A DNA stretch of 64,000 nt from Castor canadensis (taxonomy: Eukaryota; Chordata; Mammalia; Rodentia; Castoridae): contig NC_133400.1 in NCBI RefSeq assembly GCF_047511655.1, forward strand, positions 4,501,001-4,565,000. The letters are read 5' to 3'. Position 1 is the first letter of the stretch; each line of letters opens with the position of its first letter. Of the stretch, positions 12,345-25,500 are shown piece by piece. The translations under genes were made by a program, and so were the position numbers. The notes under the pieces are model-generated. The model was given only the letters and a program-made list of their open reading frames with translations, had not been told where the DNA came from and searched no databases.

Positions 12345-12989
12345 AACCATTAAATAATCATGTTTAATGCTTTATAGAACAAACGTGTTCTTTACTATTT
12401 AGTTCACTATGAACTTGAATCACTGAAAATTTAAAGCTTATAACCCAACATAGGCCTCAAGCAGCAACATCTTCTGGTTCGGGGATTTAACTTACTATGT
12501 ACTGTGCAAAGTCAGAACCTTATCACAGTTATGAGCTTCTGTGCTCTGAAGCTCACAGAATGCAGCCCAGCCCTGTATCCCTTTGACTGCATGGAGAGGA
12601 ACAGCTAAAGCAACCACTGCGAGTTGTTCTACTAGCTCAAGGAGGATCTGTTCTCAGCTGGTCCTTGTGGGGCCCACAAGTCAGCCCTGAGCACCAGTGG
12701 CAGAGCTGCGGAGCTTCCTGCAAGTGCAGGGGTCCCGGTCCTGAGGGCAGCAGCAGAGGTTCTGGAGGCCAGGTGTAGTAGGGGATGCACCTGTGCCACT
12801 ATCTCCATCAGGTAACGTGCCTTGCCAGTGCAGGGACAGCGGGGCACAGCCTCACAGAGTGCCCCTGCTGCGGGCAGGCCACACAGCACAGCTGTGGTTT
12901 TTCTCAAGTGGCTCCTTCTGAGAAGTAGCCCCCAACCACTCAGAACATGACCGTCTTCCGAGCGGGGACTGAGCCTGGGCAGGGAGGGC
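12345..12989 (-). other. MLYCD: MLYCD 3' untranslated region (approximate end)
   Basis: Sequence from the stop codon to the variant poly(A) hexamers has no repeats I recognise and no conserved reading frame. The expected length (about 620-650 nt) agrees with a compact 3' UTR. The exact cleavage site is inferred, not seen. Confidence 0.5.
12363..12396 (-). promoter_or_regulatory. Variant poly(A) signal cluster for MLYCD
   Basis: On the minus strand this stretch carries AGTAAA (12396-12391), TATAAA (12376-12371) and ATTAAA (12368-12363). I see no canonical AATAAA on that strand between the stop codon and this point. ATTAAA is the commonest functional variant, so it is the likeliest signal, with cleavage near 12340-12350. 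Confidence 0.45.
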
Positions 12990-13523
12990 TTAGAGCTTGC
13001 TGTTCTTCTGGAACTGGGCCACCAGACTGAGGACCTGCTCGGAGGCCTTGATGCTCTTGGTGCCCAGGTAGGTGGTGCTGTTGGCGCCCGTCTCCTCCAG
13101 GTAGTAGCGGTAGTTGACCATGAGGCCGCATGAGCCGGCAAGGCCTTTGGGGCTGCTGTCGGCCATCCAGTTGATGCGCCACAGCACGGCCCCATTCTGC
13201 AGGTGGAAGTTGGCTACGGGGTTCAGAGCATAGCCGCGGTGCTTCTCGCCATACAGGTACCAGGCGCACAGCCTCATGAGGGGTGCCTGCAGTGCGTGTA
13301 CCAGCTTCTCTGACTTCACCCACTCGCTGCTGCTCAGGAGGATCTTGAGGGTCTCGTGAGTGGGACCGCCTGTGGCCTCAGTGATGTCCTTGCACTCCAA
13401 GTCTGTGAACAGTTCATTCCGCCCATGATCCTTTGTTTGTGAGCTCAGAAGCCCCAGAAGCCACTTGGTGAACCCAGGTATAGGTGACAGGCTGGAAAAC
13501 GCCTCCAGGTGAGGAAACTCCCT
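12990..13523 (-). CDS. MLYCD: MLYCD exon 5, coding part (residues 324-500) and stop
   Basis: 534 nt including the TAA stop, after a ctacag acceptor. It begins REFPHLEAF and ends FQKNSKL. It carries both catalytic residues (Ser336 and His430 in this numbering) and the C-terminal PTS1 tripeptide SKL. It is the largest conserved block of the gene, with only scattered substitutions relative to human. Confidence 0.97.
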   Translation of the reverse strand, partial: REFPHLEAFSSLSPIPGFTKWLLGLLSSQTKDHGRNELFTDLECKDITEATGGPTHETLKILLSSSEWVKSEKLVHALQAPLMRLCAWYLYGEKHRGYALNPVANFHLQNGAVLWRINWMADSSPKGLAGSCGLMVNYRYYLEETGANSTTYLGTKSIKASEQVLSLVAQFQKNSKL

Positions 13524-16500
13524 CTGTAGCAGGTGGTGGAGGGAGGAAGGTGGAGAAAACACACACAAATTCAGCAGATGAGTACCCACACAGGAAGGAC
13601 CCCTTCACCTTAGTCTAGTCATTCACCTCTGCCCCTGCTTGCGGTGACAGTGACATCAGACAGGCTTTATCGCAGTTTTCTTCTTTCAAGGCACATTTAT
13701 GAGGAACCTGGTTTGTGTCAGGTCCTGGAGGCATCTGTAGTCCCCAAAGCAAGCCTTCACGGTGGTGTGTCTATCTGCACCATTGTCACAATGGCCAAAG
13801 AGGCTGGAGAGTAGGGGACACAGTAGGTCCTGTCTCCTGTGTTGCGGGGATGTGGTCAACAGTTTCTTACCTCAGACCTCATCTTCTCTCTGCACCACAC
13901 CCCTCCTGGTGAGGCCTCTGTAGCCCCAGAGCCAGGGCTAATGCTTGGCACACAGGGGCCCAGTAATGCTTGAATGAGTAACTGACTGCCCAGCTCAGTG
14001 GGGACAGTGGGGCTAGGGGTACAGGAGAATAGGGGACACCAAGGGTGTGTCATTATTGTTCAAATTACATAGAGATCTTGATTACTGTAAAAACACAGTA
14101 TTTTCTGATCATAAATGTAGCATGTGCTCCCTATGGAATTTTTAAAAACTTATTCAAGAAAAGAAAGCCAACATTCTCCACTCCTGGGAGCATTGCTCCT
14201 AGAGTAATCTGGCAAGGTGTGGGCCTTCTGGTCTTTCTCTGTGCAGTTTTTGTATGGCTGAGACTCATCTTAAAGCCTGCACTATCATGAAGGCTTTCTA
14301 ATGAGCATAAAAGCTCAAGGAGACAACTTTAACGGCCGAGTAATATTAAGAGATAAAATTCTACCATGATGTCACTAACCATCTTTCTCATGGGCATTTA
14401 AGATTGCTCTCAAGATTTTTGCTTTTGTAAACCCTGGGTAAAACAGCAGAACTCCCCTATGGTTCTCAGGGCAGTTCCCAGAAGTGACCACATTAGGGTG
14501 GCTACTTGGTTAAGGGGCCAGCTGTGCCTCACAAGGAGTCTGTGGGAGGATTATCCAGAATCCTGGGTTCTGCTCTTCCTCTCCTGTCTTACCCTGTGTC
14601 TGTGACAACTTAGTAACACTGTCAGAAAAGAAACAGGATATAAGAAATGTGTATTAATTACATGTGGCTTGTTATCACCTCTGGGAAAAAAGCGGCAGAG
14701 AGCGACAATAAAGAAACTGACTCCCCACTGAAATGTGATTTCTCCAACTGAAGCTGAGGACTCTGTGACAGACAGAGCCCTCTAAGGAAGAATCTGCACA
14801 GAGCCCTGCGCTGGAGCAGAGAAGGCCTGAGGCAGAAAACAGATGCTCAGGGCCAATACTAGCAATATAATTGTTTTACTTCAGAATTAGATTCTACTTT
14901 TGTGGCTCACTCAGTTCCCTGATGGGACGGTTTGAAAAGCTAGGCCCAGAGTGCACTGGAGCACTTCTGTTGTAGGACAGAGGAAGTGGCCTTCTCAGGC
15001 AACAAAGAGAAGGGGCTTAGACCAATATAAGCCAACGCATTTACCTTCAATCTCCCTGGTCTAGCCTCGGTACCCTCCATGCTGACGAGTGTCAAGGGCC
15101 AAAGGCCCTGTAGAGAGTGGGCAGAGAGGGCTGGCACAGGTCAGGCATGGCGAACAGTACCTCAAACTAGATCACTGACTGGGATGGCTCAGAGTGAAAG
15201 GAGGTCACTCTGACCCATGTGCCTAGATAAGCCATGCAATCAGCAGTGCCTGGGGAACCAGGATGAGGTCCCGCTACAGAGCTGGTCGTCACACTACACA
15301 CCCGCACTTGAGCCAGTTGAGAAGCTGGAGTCTAGGTGCCTTTTCTCAGCGCAGTTCCTCCTCAGTAGGCTTATAGTACTTAGGACCTGGCAAGTGGCAC
15401 CTGGCCCCACTCTGCTCCTCCTCCTGTCATTTGGTCACTCCCATCTTCATCCTGTGTCCCCGGAGAAAGGGGCAGGATTTCCACCCTTGGGGAGCCCCAA
15501 CACCCACCAGGTTCACTGTTGGGTTCACTGCTGACCTGCACTCACACACGGGGCCGGACCTTCCAGGGAAGAGGCGCCTTTGTCTCATGTACCTGCAACT
15601 CCTTGACAACTCGCTTTATGAGGAAAGTTCCCAGCTCCACGCCCTGCAGTCCCTGCTGGGTCAGGCTGATGGAGTAAAAGATGGCTGCCGCAATCCTGTT
15701 CCGCTCCTCTGTCTCTGACGGAGGACACTCCTTCACGATGGCCTGAAGGACACAGTGGTGGTGCTCAGGGAGGGCTTCATGCTCCCGGGGCACAGCCCTC
15801 CCTCCACTGGTTGAAAGACAGTTCCCAGGGAAGTAAACGTGCTGCAGCACACCCTGGATCCCCTCGCTGACTGTCCTGTTTGAAAACTCTCTGGAGGCAA
15901 CGATTTCACAACTTTCCTGGTTTGTTTGCTCAGCACTGTCATTTCTACCACTTTGAAATTCTTGTGCAAGCTTTGCTGAATAGCAATTTATGTCCCCTTT
16001 TATCTTTCTCAGGCTTTTGTGCAAACTGAAGTCTGCTTCGTCTGCTGCCCTGTAACATCAGACATAACACACCAAGCCTTTGTCAAGGCCAATTGGCTAC
16101 ACATTATGTAATTTCTTTAGATTTTCTTCAAAGGTCTGCTTTTTCTACCCTTTAGTTATTTTTGCTCCCCTCTGAACTCATATTTTTCAAATTTCTCAGT
16201 AGGTCATATACTCCAAAATAATTTTCTTTTTCAAAATTTACCATTTTTTGGCTTTTCTAGGTATCTTTTAAAATTCCATGCCAACAGCCTTGTTTTCCTT
16301 AAATGAAAATACACATTCACACACACACAGACACAAAGCAATCTAAGACACCGCTGAAGTCATTTAGCTGATGTCTGATGTTGGCTCTCACTTTTGATTG
16401 CAGGGTTTTTGAACCCTAATACTCTGAAGGTCACTTGATAACAGACACTGCAGGTGGTTACGTTTTCGTGTGTATGGAAGCAGATGTGCCAATGTGCTTC

Positions 16501-19500
16501 TGAAGAACAGATTTTTAACCATTCTTGATGTAGGGCTGTTTAGCCCAGAGCTCATGGGGGCACTGTCTCCTTGGATCAGGTCTCAATTCTCCTAAGCCTC
16601 AGTTTTCTTATATCTAATATGAGGCCTACCCAACTCAGCGTTCTGGTAACACATAGGATGTGGTTCATGGACTACTAGGCACAGACCCATAGGCGTGATG
16701 AATACTGCAAATACTTTAGTATACACGCTGTTCTTACTTACCAGTAAGTCTCGGTTGGCTTTCCAAGTACACAGATGCTTAAATTTATGCGTAGAAACCC
16801 AGTGCACATGTGGGTGACACATTTCCTGAGCCATCCTCTAATGAAGGACAGTTAGTTCTGACCCCTAGCCTTTTGAAGTTACAAACAGCACTGAGTGAGC
16901 TCCAGCTGGGTCTCCCCAGGATAAAGCCCTCAGCATCCAGTCTTCAGGTTGGAAGAGTTGCAGTCTGTATTTTACTATCCCCTGCCAAACCTCCCCAGAG
17001 AGGTCCTAAGAACTCCCAGGCCCATAGCAGTGCATGGCCTGCTGACTCCTCCACACACAAAAATCAGGAGTTTCTCATTGTGATAAGAACACTTGACCTA
17101 GCAAGCAGGAAACCCCGAATTCAAACTCCAGGACTGCAAAAAACAAAAACCAAGAAAATCCACCTTACTGTCTGCCCTCCTGGGTGAGACAACCCTGGCC
17201 AGGGTGCCCATCTGGTGATGCCTTCTTATCCACTTATCCTCCTAACAGCCTTCTCTGACCCCAAAGTCCTCATCCTGTATCCTCTCGGTATGAATGAACC
17301 TGCTGTGGCTCAGGGGCCTCATACTCTCTGTCACCTGCTTTCACTCCACTGGAAATCTGTTCTCTTGTCTCCAGACCCCAGGGGTCACTGACTGGCTGCT
17401 CTGTGAGTGTCATGGCAATGACTCACCAGAGGGAGAAACCGCCAACTCTATTCTCACACCCTCCCCTCCCTGGCAGCACTTGGCCTGTGTCAGGCACATG
17501 GTACCTAGTCTATTTTTCAATTTCTCAATCACATACCCTTTATTATTGTTATTATTTTTTTGCAGTACTGGGGCTTGAACTCGGGGCCTACCCCTTGAGC
17601 CACCCCACCAGCACTTTTTTGTGATGTTTTTTCTTTGAGATAGAGTCTTGTGGACTATTTGCCCAGGCTGACTTTGAACCATGATCCTCCTGATCTCTGC
17701 CTCCTGAGAAGCGAGGATTACAGGTGTGGGCCACTGGCGCCTGGGCAGATATCCTTTAAACTCCCCACAGGCACTTAACAAATGGTGAAAACCTCAACCA
17801 CACATCTGTCCTTTTCTCTCTTTTTCCATCACCACTCATAGAAATGTCCTGTATCCGATCTCAACCTGTCTCAACTCAAAGTCAACATAGCCAGGTGAAC
17901 CCTGTTCTTAAGGCCTTACTTGTCTGTATAGCTCACTCCTGTATCCTGCAACTTATAAACTTGTAACAAGTTTGAAGATTGTACTACCCAGTCACAGTCA
18001 CAATGTCCATTGAAGTTTAAAGCCATCGTTTTTTTTAAAAGGAGACAAAACCAAGCTAAAACCACTGTGAGACACTGTGGGACACCTATCTTGTCCTGAG
18101 TGCCTGCTCACAGGTACCTGGATGTTGTTGGAGATATCACTGGTCAGTGCCACATGCAAAACAACCAGGGGCTCCCCAGGGGTGGAGCAATGAGAAGAGA
18201 AGTAACATCTTCTGTAAGGCCCCACGCGGCGCTTCATATCCATCCAGTTTTTCACAGGATGCACAGCCTCAGACCTGAGGAGAAAATTACAAAGACAGGA
18301 CAAATGCATAACTTACTAGTCGAACAACAATGCTGACTCCTATTCATCTTATCCACTAAAGTCACACAAACCCTTTCAATACAGCTTTAAACTGACTCTT
18401 TTGGAGAATTCAAAGAAAATCTTTTTAAAGTGAAACAGCACTGACTGAGAGAAGCTACAATTTAGGATGACTCTACATAGAAAATTGTCCTCTTATTCTC
18501 AACACTGGTTTTAAGAGCTGCTCCTGAGGCTTTTGGGGAGCATGTGTGCAGCAGGGTTCAACGCAAAGCCTATTGGGATGCTCAGCTGTTGAATGTCCTG
18601 CCTTGTCCTTGCTTTGTACCCCTGCAGTTGGGAAGCGGCTATCCATCAACCTCACCCCCGCTGTTTCTGGCACATGAAATGACAGAAGGCACTGCCATCA
18701 CATTTCAGGACATTTTTCAAGCCTGAGATTCCACAGGACAGCATGGAATGTGGGCAGGACACCATGGGTTATACTGTATCCTGGACATGCTATAATTAAG
18801 CATGATATAGTTTACAAGTTTTATCCAAGGGAGAAATTTGAACAAGTAGATGAGATAAACACCGTTTTGATTACTAATGCAAATACATGCTCCAGTGAGT
18901 AACACAATGGGGTCCTGGGAAGCTGCAAATGGGCCTGTGGCTTTAAATACGAGGCTGTAAGACCCTTGGTCACTGACAGACTGGTGAGTGTATTCTGGGC
19001 CCCGCCCCCATCTCCAAATCACTTGTGATGACAGGCATATTTTTGAGAATACAGGTCTGGAATCCATCAGGTGAGCAGGAACTGGCTTTCAGCTACAACA
19101 GAGGAAAGTGCAAAGCACACACTTACTCGCTGATCTTCTGGAGTACCTCACATGGTGAATGCCAAGTGACCCGCTCTAGGTTCAGGAAGCCTGAGGAAAA
19201 CCACTCTGAGAGCATGCCTTTCAGCACCCCATTCATCTCCTGCAAAGGAGAGGAGAGAGGATAAGGGTGAGCCTTCAGCTCCAACACATCAAGGCTATCT
19301 CGGCATTGCTGCCATTGGAACAGTGAATTAAGATGCATAAACATGACAGCAAGTTGCTTCTTTCAGAAGCTTGTTCTGAGACACATCTGGGGTTTGCTTA
19401 CCTCGAACCAAGTCTGGTTTTAGCTCAGCTTTCTACTTAGACTTTCCTGCCTCAGTCTATAGTCTCCTGAATGGATTATTCACTATGACCTAAGTTGCCC

Positions 19501-22500
19501 AAATAAAATATTGGTCACCAGCTGACCAATTCAGTCACCTAGTGAACGTAACTAAATACGTAAAACTCATGTGACATTGTCATGGAGGCTAACACAGACT
19601 GTGCAGGGCTCAGCGAGCCTGCATCCTGTCAGGAACACTCTTTGATGTGGCAAAACATTACTCCCTGCTTCCTGAGAAACACATGCTTGCTTGGTCTAGG
19701 AACCCAATGTCATGGACTTTCAGATGCTCATCTTTGCGGTTTAACATCTCTGATGTCAGGGTCACAGTTTAAGTGGGAGTGTGTTAATCTACTTTAGTGG
19801 GACATACAACACCAGCATAGCTGCCAAACCCATACATACAAACCATTTTAGACTGGGTGAAATTTCTCTAACTTTGCTTCTCTTATTTCTATAAGCTCTA
19901 TTTTCCACAATGACTTGATCCAAGAACAGAACAGGAGGCAAATAAGTTGAGCAGACTTTGGAGCTCAGTGTACCTGCCTGTGACTACAGTGGGACATGGA
20001 AACACAGAGAGGCTGCCACCATGGAAGAGGGAATGCAGTGCGGCTCACTGATTCCCACCACTTGCCCAAACACCCCGGCCCTCTTCCACATTAATAGGAC
20101 CCTCGTTTTCAGCCGGGCACACAGGTGTCCAGAATAAAGTAAAGTCTGTACTACATGCAGCTAGCAAGTTGTAGACAGAGGTGTCTTGCTGCATCCTTGG
20201 GGCACCTTCAGAGACCCAGGGGCTTCCTTTGCCCCTCCTTTTCCTTGCTCTTTTCTCTGTGGACTGGTAGGTGCTGTGATAGGTTAGCATTAGGGCAGAC
20301 ATCTTGGGTTTACACATTAGTAAAATTTTGCATCCTATTTCCTGGGGCTCATGGATCCCAGGCTAGGCCCTCCTGCACTCATTGGTCAGCGATACAGTGT
20401 AAGATGAGGTGACTACAAAGATGGCTTTTCAGGATAGAGCAGTAAGAACAAGCAAGACCAAAACCTGAGTCTACTAAGGATACCACAGAGCAGGGATTAC
20501 AGATGTGAGCCACCATGCCTGGCTATTTCACATTTCATTTTCCTATCAAAAGATGAAAGGCCTCAGAACTTTGTCACCTGAGCAAAAGTGGTAGGCATGG
20601 GTTGGTGTTTCAGAGAAGTTCAGAAAGATGTGACATCTACCTTCATATATTTAAAGACTAGGGCACAGAGGAGGCCACAGTCTTGTTCTGTGTGACCGTA
20701 CACCCAGGCTCCATTGGTAAAAGCCATGGCCTGAGCTCGCTGTAAAAGAGCTCTGATGGCTGGGGTTGCCACAGATGTTATCAGGAGATGTTACAGTGGA
20801 TCTCACAGCTGTTAAGAGACTAAGGCAAGCACATTAACTGGGTGCAGTGTCTTGGAAAGGATGTCAGCACCTGGCAGGTGGCTGGGCAGGTCAGGGGCAG
20901 GTCCTTTAACTCTACATTGTCTAATCTCATCTCCTTACTCAGCTATAAGCTCTGAGTGGCAAAGTCCATTTCTGATTCATCCTACAGTTCCAAGGCATTC
21001 ACTAAAATGCTGATATCCAATGACAAAGAAAAAAATGGAATGAACAGTGATTAGGAAGTAGCAGGGCTGGAGGAGGAGAGATGCTGCTTGCTGAGCAATA
21101 CAGAATGGTTTTACATAAAACTGCCTGCCTTGCAGTTGGCTACAATTATCCTGAGATCCTTTCACAGTCTTAAGTGAAACTTCCCCCTCCAAATGCAAAC
21201 ATTTAGTAAGTTTTGCACCCAATTTCTTAGTGCTCCTGGACCCAGGTTGGGCCCTTTTGCATTGAGTGCTTGGGGACGGCCAGCTGACTGCAGTGTGAGG
21301 TGCAGCAAACCCTGCAAGTGCTGGGTTTCAGTAGTAATTCAGCATTAACTGTGAAAGAAATGGGCTGGCTTCTCTAAATGTCTCTCATTCTATTCTGGGC
21401 TGCTGACAGCAATGACATGTGATTCTGGACAGGAAAGCTGGGAATCTAGGCTAAGGGTGAGAAGTCACTGAGAGTTCTAACACCCATGACAGATGTGCAG
21501 GCCAGAACTAACCAGAGTGTGTTGCGAGGTTCTGGGATCACAAACCACAGGCAAGAAGGAAATGACCTCTGCTCTGTACTCATGAATCCAGCAATCACTG
21601 ACAATACTAGGCTGAAAAGCACAAGTGGTTGGGACTGTCTGGAGAAGCCTACATCAGTCTTTGTTGTCTGCTCGGGCTGTACTTCAGTTTTCTCAGACAC
21701 TGTTTAGAAGACCACCCCACTTTTCCTTTCAGCAGAGTTGTGTCCCATCCTCTTCTGAAGCTTCTGGCTCTCAACAAACATCTGCCTCTTTTTGTATGGG
21801 AAGAAAAGTTACTTTTGCCTGGTTTGAACCCTGAGCTGGGGAGGGAGGTGGAAGCAAGCCAGTGGTAAGAGAAATACTGTAGGGCTAGAAACTGGGGACA
21901 ACGCCAAGTAAGCTACCACCCCCAGGTGTATACTCGATATACTGAACATACCTTCCTATTTAAACATTTTTTTTTTTTTTTTAGCAAAGCACAAACTTAC
22001 AACATACAAGAATACTCTCGACTTACAGGCAGGGAGGCTGCCCAGCAGTACCTAGCATGGCTGGTGGCTGTGATGGGGGAAGGTGGGGACATGGACAGTG
22101 TCCGACAGAGCTCACTCACTTCTGGCAAGAGTTGGGTACCCTCAGTTCACCATGAATCCTATGTACAAACTGCTTGTCAGGAAACTTTTTCATCATCTAC
22201 ATGCCAACTGTTGGTGGGTCAGTGCAGACCAACCACTGAACAGCACAGACCTTCTCCTACTGTGGGGATTCAATTCCGGTTCGCTGGGATTTTATCTCTA
22301 AGAAACTTAAGTCATTAACCAAATGGGCCTACAAGTCACACTCCCTACCCCTCTCCTAGTGCCTGCCCCACCATGCACTCAGACACAGCCTGGAGATGGG
22401 GCCATTAAGTTGAGCTGGACATACTGTACATTTGAGCCTGTGTCAGCACACAACATCCACCTTCTGGTTGAGAACTTGGTTCCTTTCACAGGAGCCCTAC

Positions 22501-25500
22501 CTGGCTGACTTTACTTACATTATTTCATGTTTTTGAGACAGTGTCTTGCTGTATAGGCCTGGCTGGCCTTGAATTCACTATAGCCCAGGTTGGCCTCAAA
22601 ATCTTGATCTTTCTGCCTCAGCCCCTTGAGTACTGGGATTACAGAAGTGTACCACATACCTGGACCTTGTAACATTATAAAAATCAGTGCTCAGCAGTGT
22701 TCACCTTTTCCACATCCTGGGTTTGCTATCTTGAAAAATGAACCAAAAAACAAACAAACAAACAAAACATGGACATTTGATCTTTGGTCACACTGTAAAA
22801 ACTTTCAAAGTAGTATGTGCATTTTCCAGAAAGGAGACTTGATACTGAGTCTGAACTTCATATCAAAAAGGATTATAAACCTCCAAGAGAAACAAAAACC
22901 TTATCTGACTTAAAACACCCAAGGAAAGAGATAAACTCCAGCCTGGTCACAGGCCCTTGGTCCCCAAGCTGGCCTACACTCACGATGGAAATGTCAGCCT
23001 CCTGATTCTTGTATTTTCAGTAGCCACAACCTTTGGTTGTAACTATTTCCAATAATCATGACAGCGCTCTCAGTATTGGCAGTACTGGGATTTGAACTTG
23101 TACTTGCTAGGCAGGTGCTCTACCACTTGAGCCACTTCACCAGCCCTGTTTTGTGTTGGGTATTTTCAAGACAGGGTCTTAGGAGCTATTTGCCTGGGCT
23201 GGCTTCAAACTATGATCCTCCTGATCTCTGCCTCCCGAGTAGTTGGGATTATATGTGTGAGCCACCAGCATTGGGCTGTTTATTTTTAGCAAAGCTCCAA
23301 CAGAGAAGCAGGCTGACCCTGAGCTCCTGACCATCAACTGAATCTCTCACCTCAGCGCAGTGCCAAAGGATCCAGGGGATTTAAGTGACTTGGATAAAAT
23401 CACATCTCTTAACAAGTAGATGGTAAGAAAGGGTCTAGAACTGGCTCTGCACCACACAGAGGATCTGTAAACAAAAGACCCTGATGAATCCTGCAGTTTC
23501 CTGAAACCACTGCAGGGGATAGGCTCAGCACCAAGCCCAGAGGAGCTCTTCTGGTTACACTCAACCTTACTTAGCAAGTCCAGAGGTCAACTGCAGCCAG
23601 GCAGCAGCAAGCTTGTGAGGCAGGGCACAGCATGCCTGAGACTTAGAGGACAACCAGGGGCTAGCAGCGAGCACTTAGCATTTAAGAAGGTCCTTGGGTT
23701 GGGGATTCTGCTCTAAAGCTGTGTGCCAAACTTCTGGTGGTTTTCAATGCTGAGTTCCTAAAAGTAACAAGTTCTTGCTGAATTACCTCTTTAACAAGGA
23801 TGCAAAATCCTGAAGTAAAACAAAAAATAAAAGCAGACTGCATGCCAAATCTATAGAATGGCCAGCAGCAAGAGCCAACACTTGTGCACACTGGGCTTTG
23901 GGTTTCAAGGACATGGCTGTGTGGGTCCACGTGCTTCCCCAAGTGTGCCACTCTGGTGGGGACATGGGGAAGGCCCAACTGACCATTTCTAGGAAAGAAA
24001 TGGTTGAAATGACAAGAATTTTAAAAATTTAACTATGGAAAGCAAAGGAGAAAGCAATTAACTAAGTTAACTACTACCAGTTGAATGCACTGGATAGAAG
24101 CCAGGATTTCCAGGCTGAGGTTGCATGACAGAGCAACCAGAGTTTCTGCACTCAAGGTGTCCATGCCCCGTGCAGGGTAAAGGTCAGGCTGTTATTATTC
24201 ATTCTCTGTTGGCAAAAGCCCCTACTCCTCATGACTTCTGGCCTGACAGTGCAGTGTTTTTCCCCTTACCAGCAGGGCAGCCTACACTGAAAAATGAGGA
24301 AACCTACAACATGACTAAGGTCTCAGCACTGCTGGCTTCTCTGGATTCCCAGGTCAGCTTCAATGTTACAGTGACAGTAGCCATTATGTTCCTTGTTGAC
24401 TATGCTGTGACTAGGAGCATCCTGAGAGGGAAGAGCATTCTGTAATACCTCACAGCATGAGCACTTACAGCTGGTGGAATGTTAGAGATCACTGAGGGCC
24501 AGTGTCCAAATAGCTGCTGTTCTGACCCTCTTGGCTGGGCAGGAGCCATTAGAGTTCTTCTTAGCTTCTGTCCAGTCTCGGAACCCTGAGACAGTGTGTG
24601 GAGCAGTTCGATCTCAAGACAAATGGTGCATCAATATGCTGGGTTTGTCACATACCGGGAGCCCCAGGGCCTAGCTTGATGACCCATTCGTTACTTTGCT
24701 ACGCAGTAAATTCACACAGGGTCACTATAGCTGGTCAGGTGTACTGGGGACATATAGTTGTGGGGACATTTCAAACACTGTGTCCATGAGAGTTTAGCCC
24801 CACAGACTGTGCCTGAGCTTGGAACACAGTCACCACAGTGAGAACCCACGGCTGGTTCAATTAAACAAAGGGGTTGTCAGCCCAGGAGTCCTGTGGCAGA
24901 GGTTTGTGGCCCTCGGTAACATTTAGTATTGTAAATTTACCAGCTATCATGGGAAATCACGTTAGAGGCAGTTATTATCACGGAGATTAATCCCATCCTT
25001 AACTGTACCTAATTTTTATGCATCTAAGGCATTAAAAATTAGAAAGTTTCTGGAAAACAGTTAGCCTGCAAAGCATGGTGAAAGAACAGAGAGCCCTTGA
25101 TCAGAAAAGGTAACCAGAGACCTGTTTGCTCTGAGGTCTTGGGCAGGTCACACAGCATCAGTGTTTCTCTCTTTTTTGCTGTAACAGGGAAGACCCATAT
25201 CATCCACCGAAGACTGAGGGAACAAAAGTAAGACTGTTACGCTAGTTTTAGAGTTCTTAAATGAGGTAGGACATAATCACTCAACTATTCAATTTCTTTT
25301 AAAAGCACATAATAAGGGTGTGCATGTCAGAAACTTGTGAAACGTTTACATCACTTCTCACGCACTACACGGGCAGGTTGCTGTTGTCTCCCTACTTGGT
25401 ACTAATAGTGTAGGACTATATGCAACCCTGGGCAATCTCAGGTCATGGTTGTCTACTTCTCAAAGTATTTCTCTGCATCTAACGTGGACTCACGGCACTG

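Larger units (their letters stand above)
13524..15592 (-). other. MLYCD: MLYCD intron 4
   Basis: 2069-bp intron with a gtacat donor and a ctacag acceptor. It contains an L2-like 3' fragment near 13935-13985 and a possible antisense L1-like stretch near 14320-14440. The rest looks single-copy, with no extra conserved reading frame. Confidence 0.8.
15743..18117 (-). other. MLYCD: MLYCD intron 3
   Basis: 2375-bp intron with a gtacct donor and a ttcag acceptor. It holds a MIR-like piece near 16580-16670, an ID-like fragment near 17083-17150 and a full B1-dID SINE at about 17550-17748. A short CA-rich stretch lies near 16312-16336. No other features seen. Confidence 0.8.

Noticed and set aside
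20300..21260. Apparent duplicate of 'ctggggctcatggatcccag' region at 20340 and 21220
   Set aside because: The two stretches share words around 'aaattttgcatcc/agttttgcaccc...ccaggct/ccaggtt...ttgcattgag/ctgcactcat' but also many differences. I could not establish a real duplication by eye.
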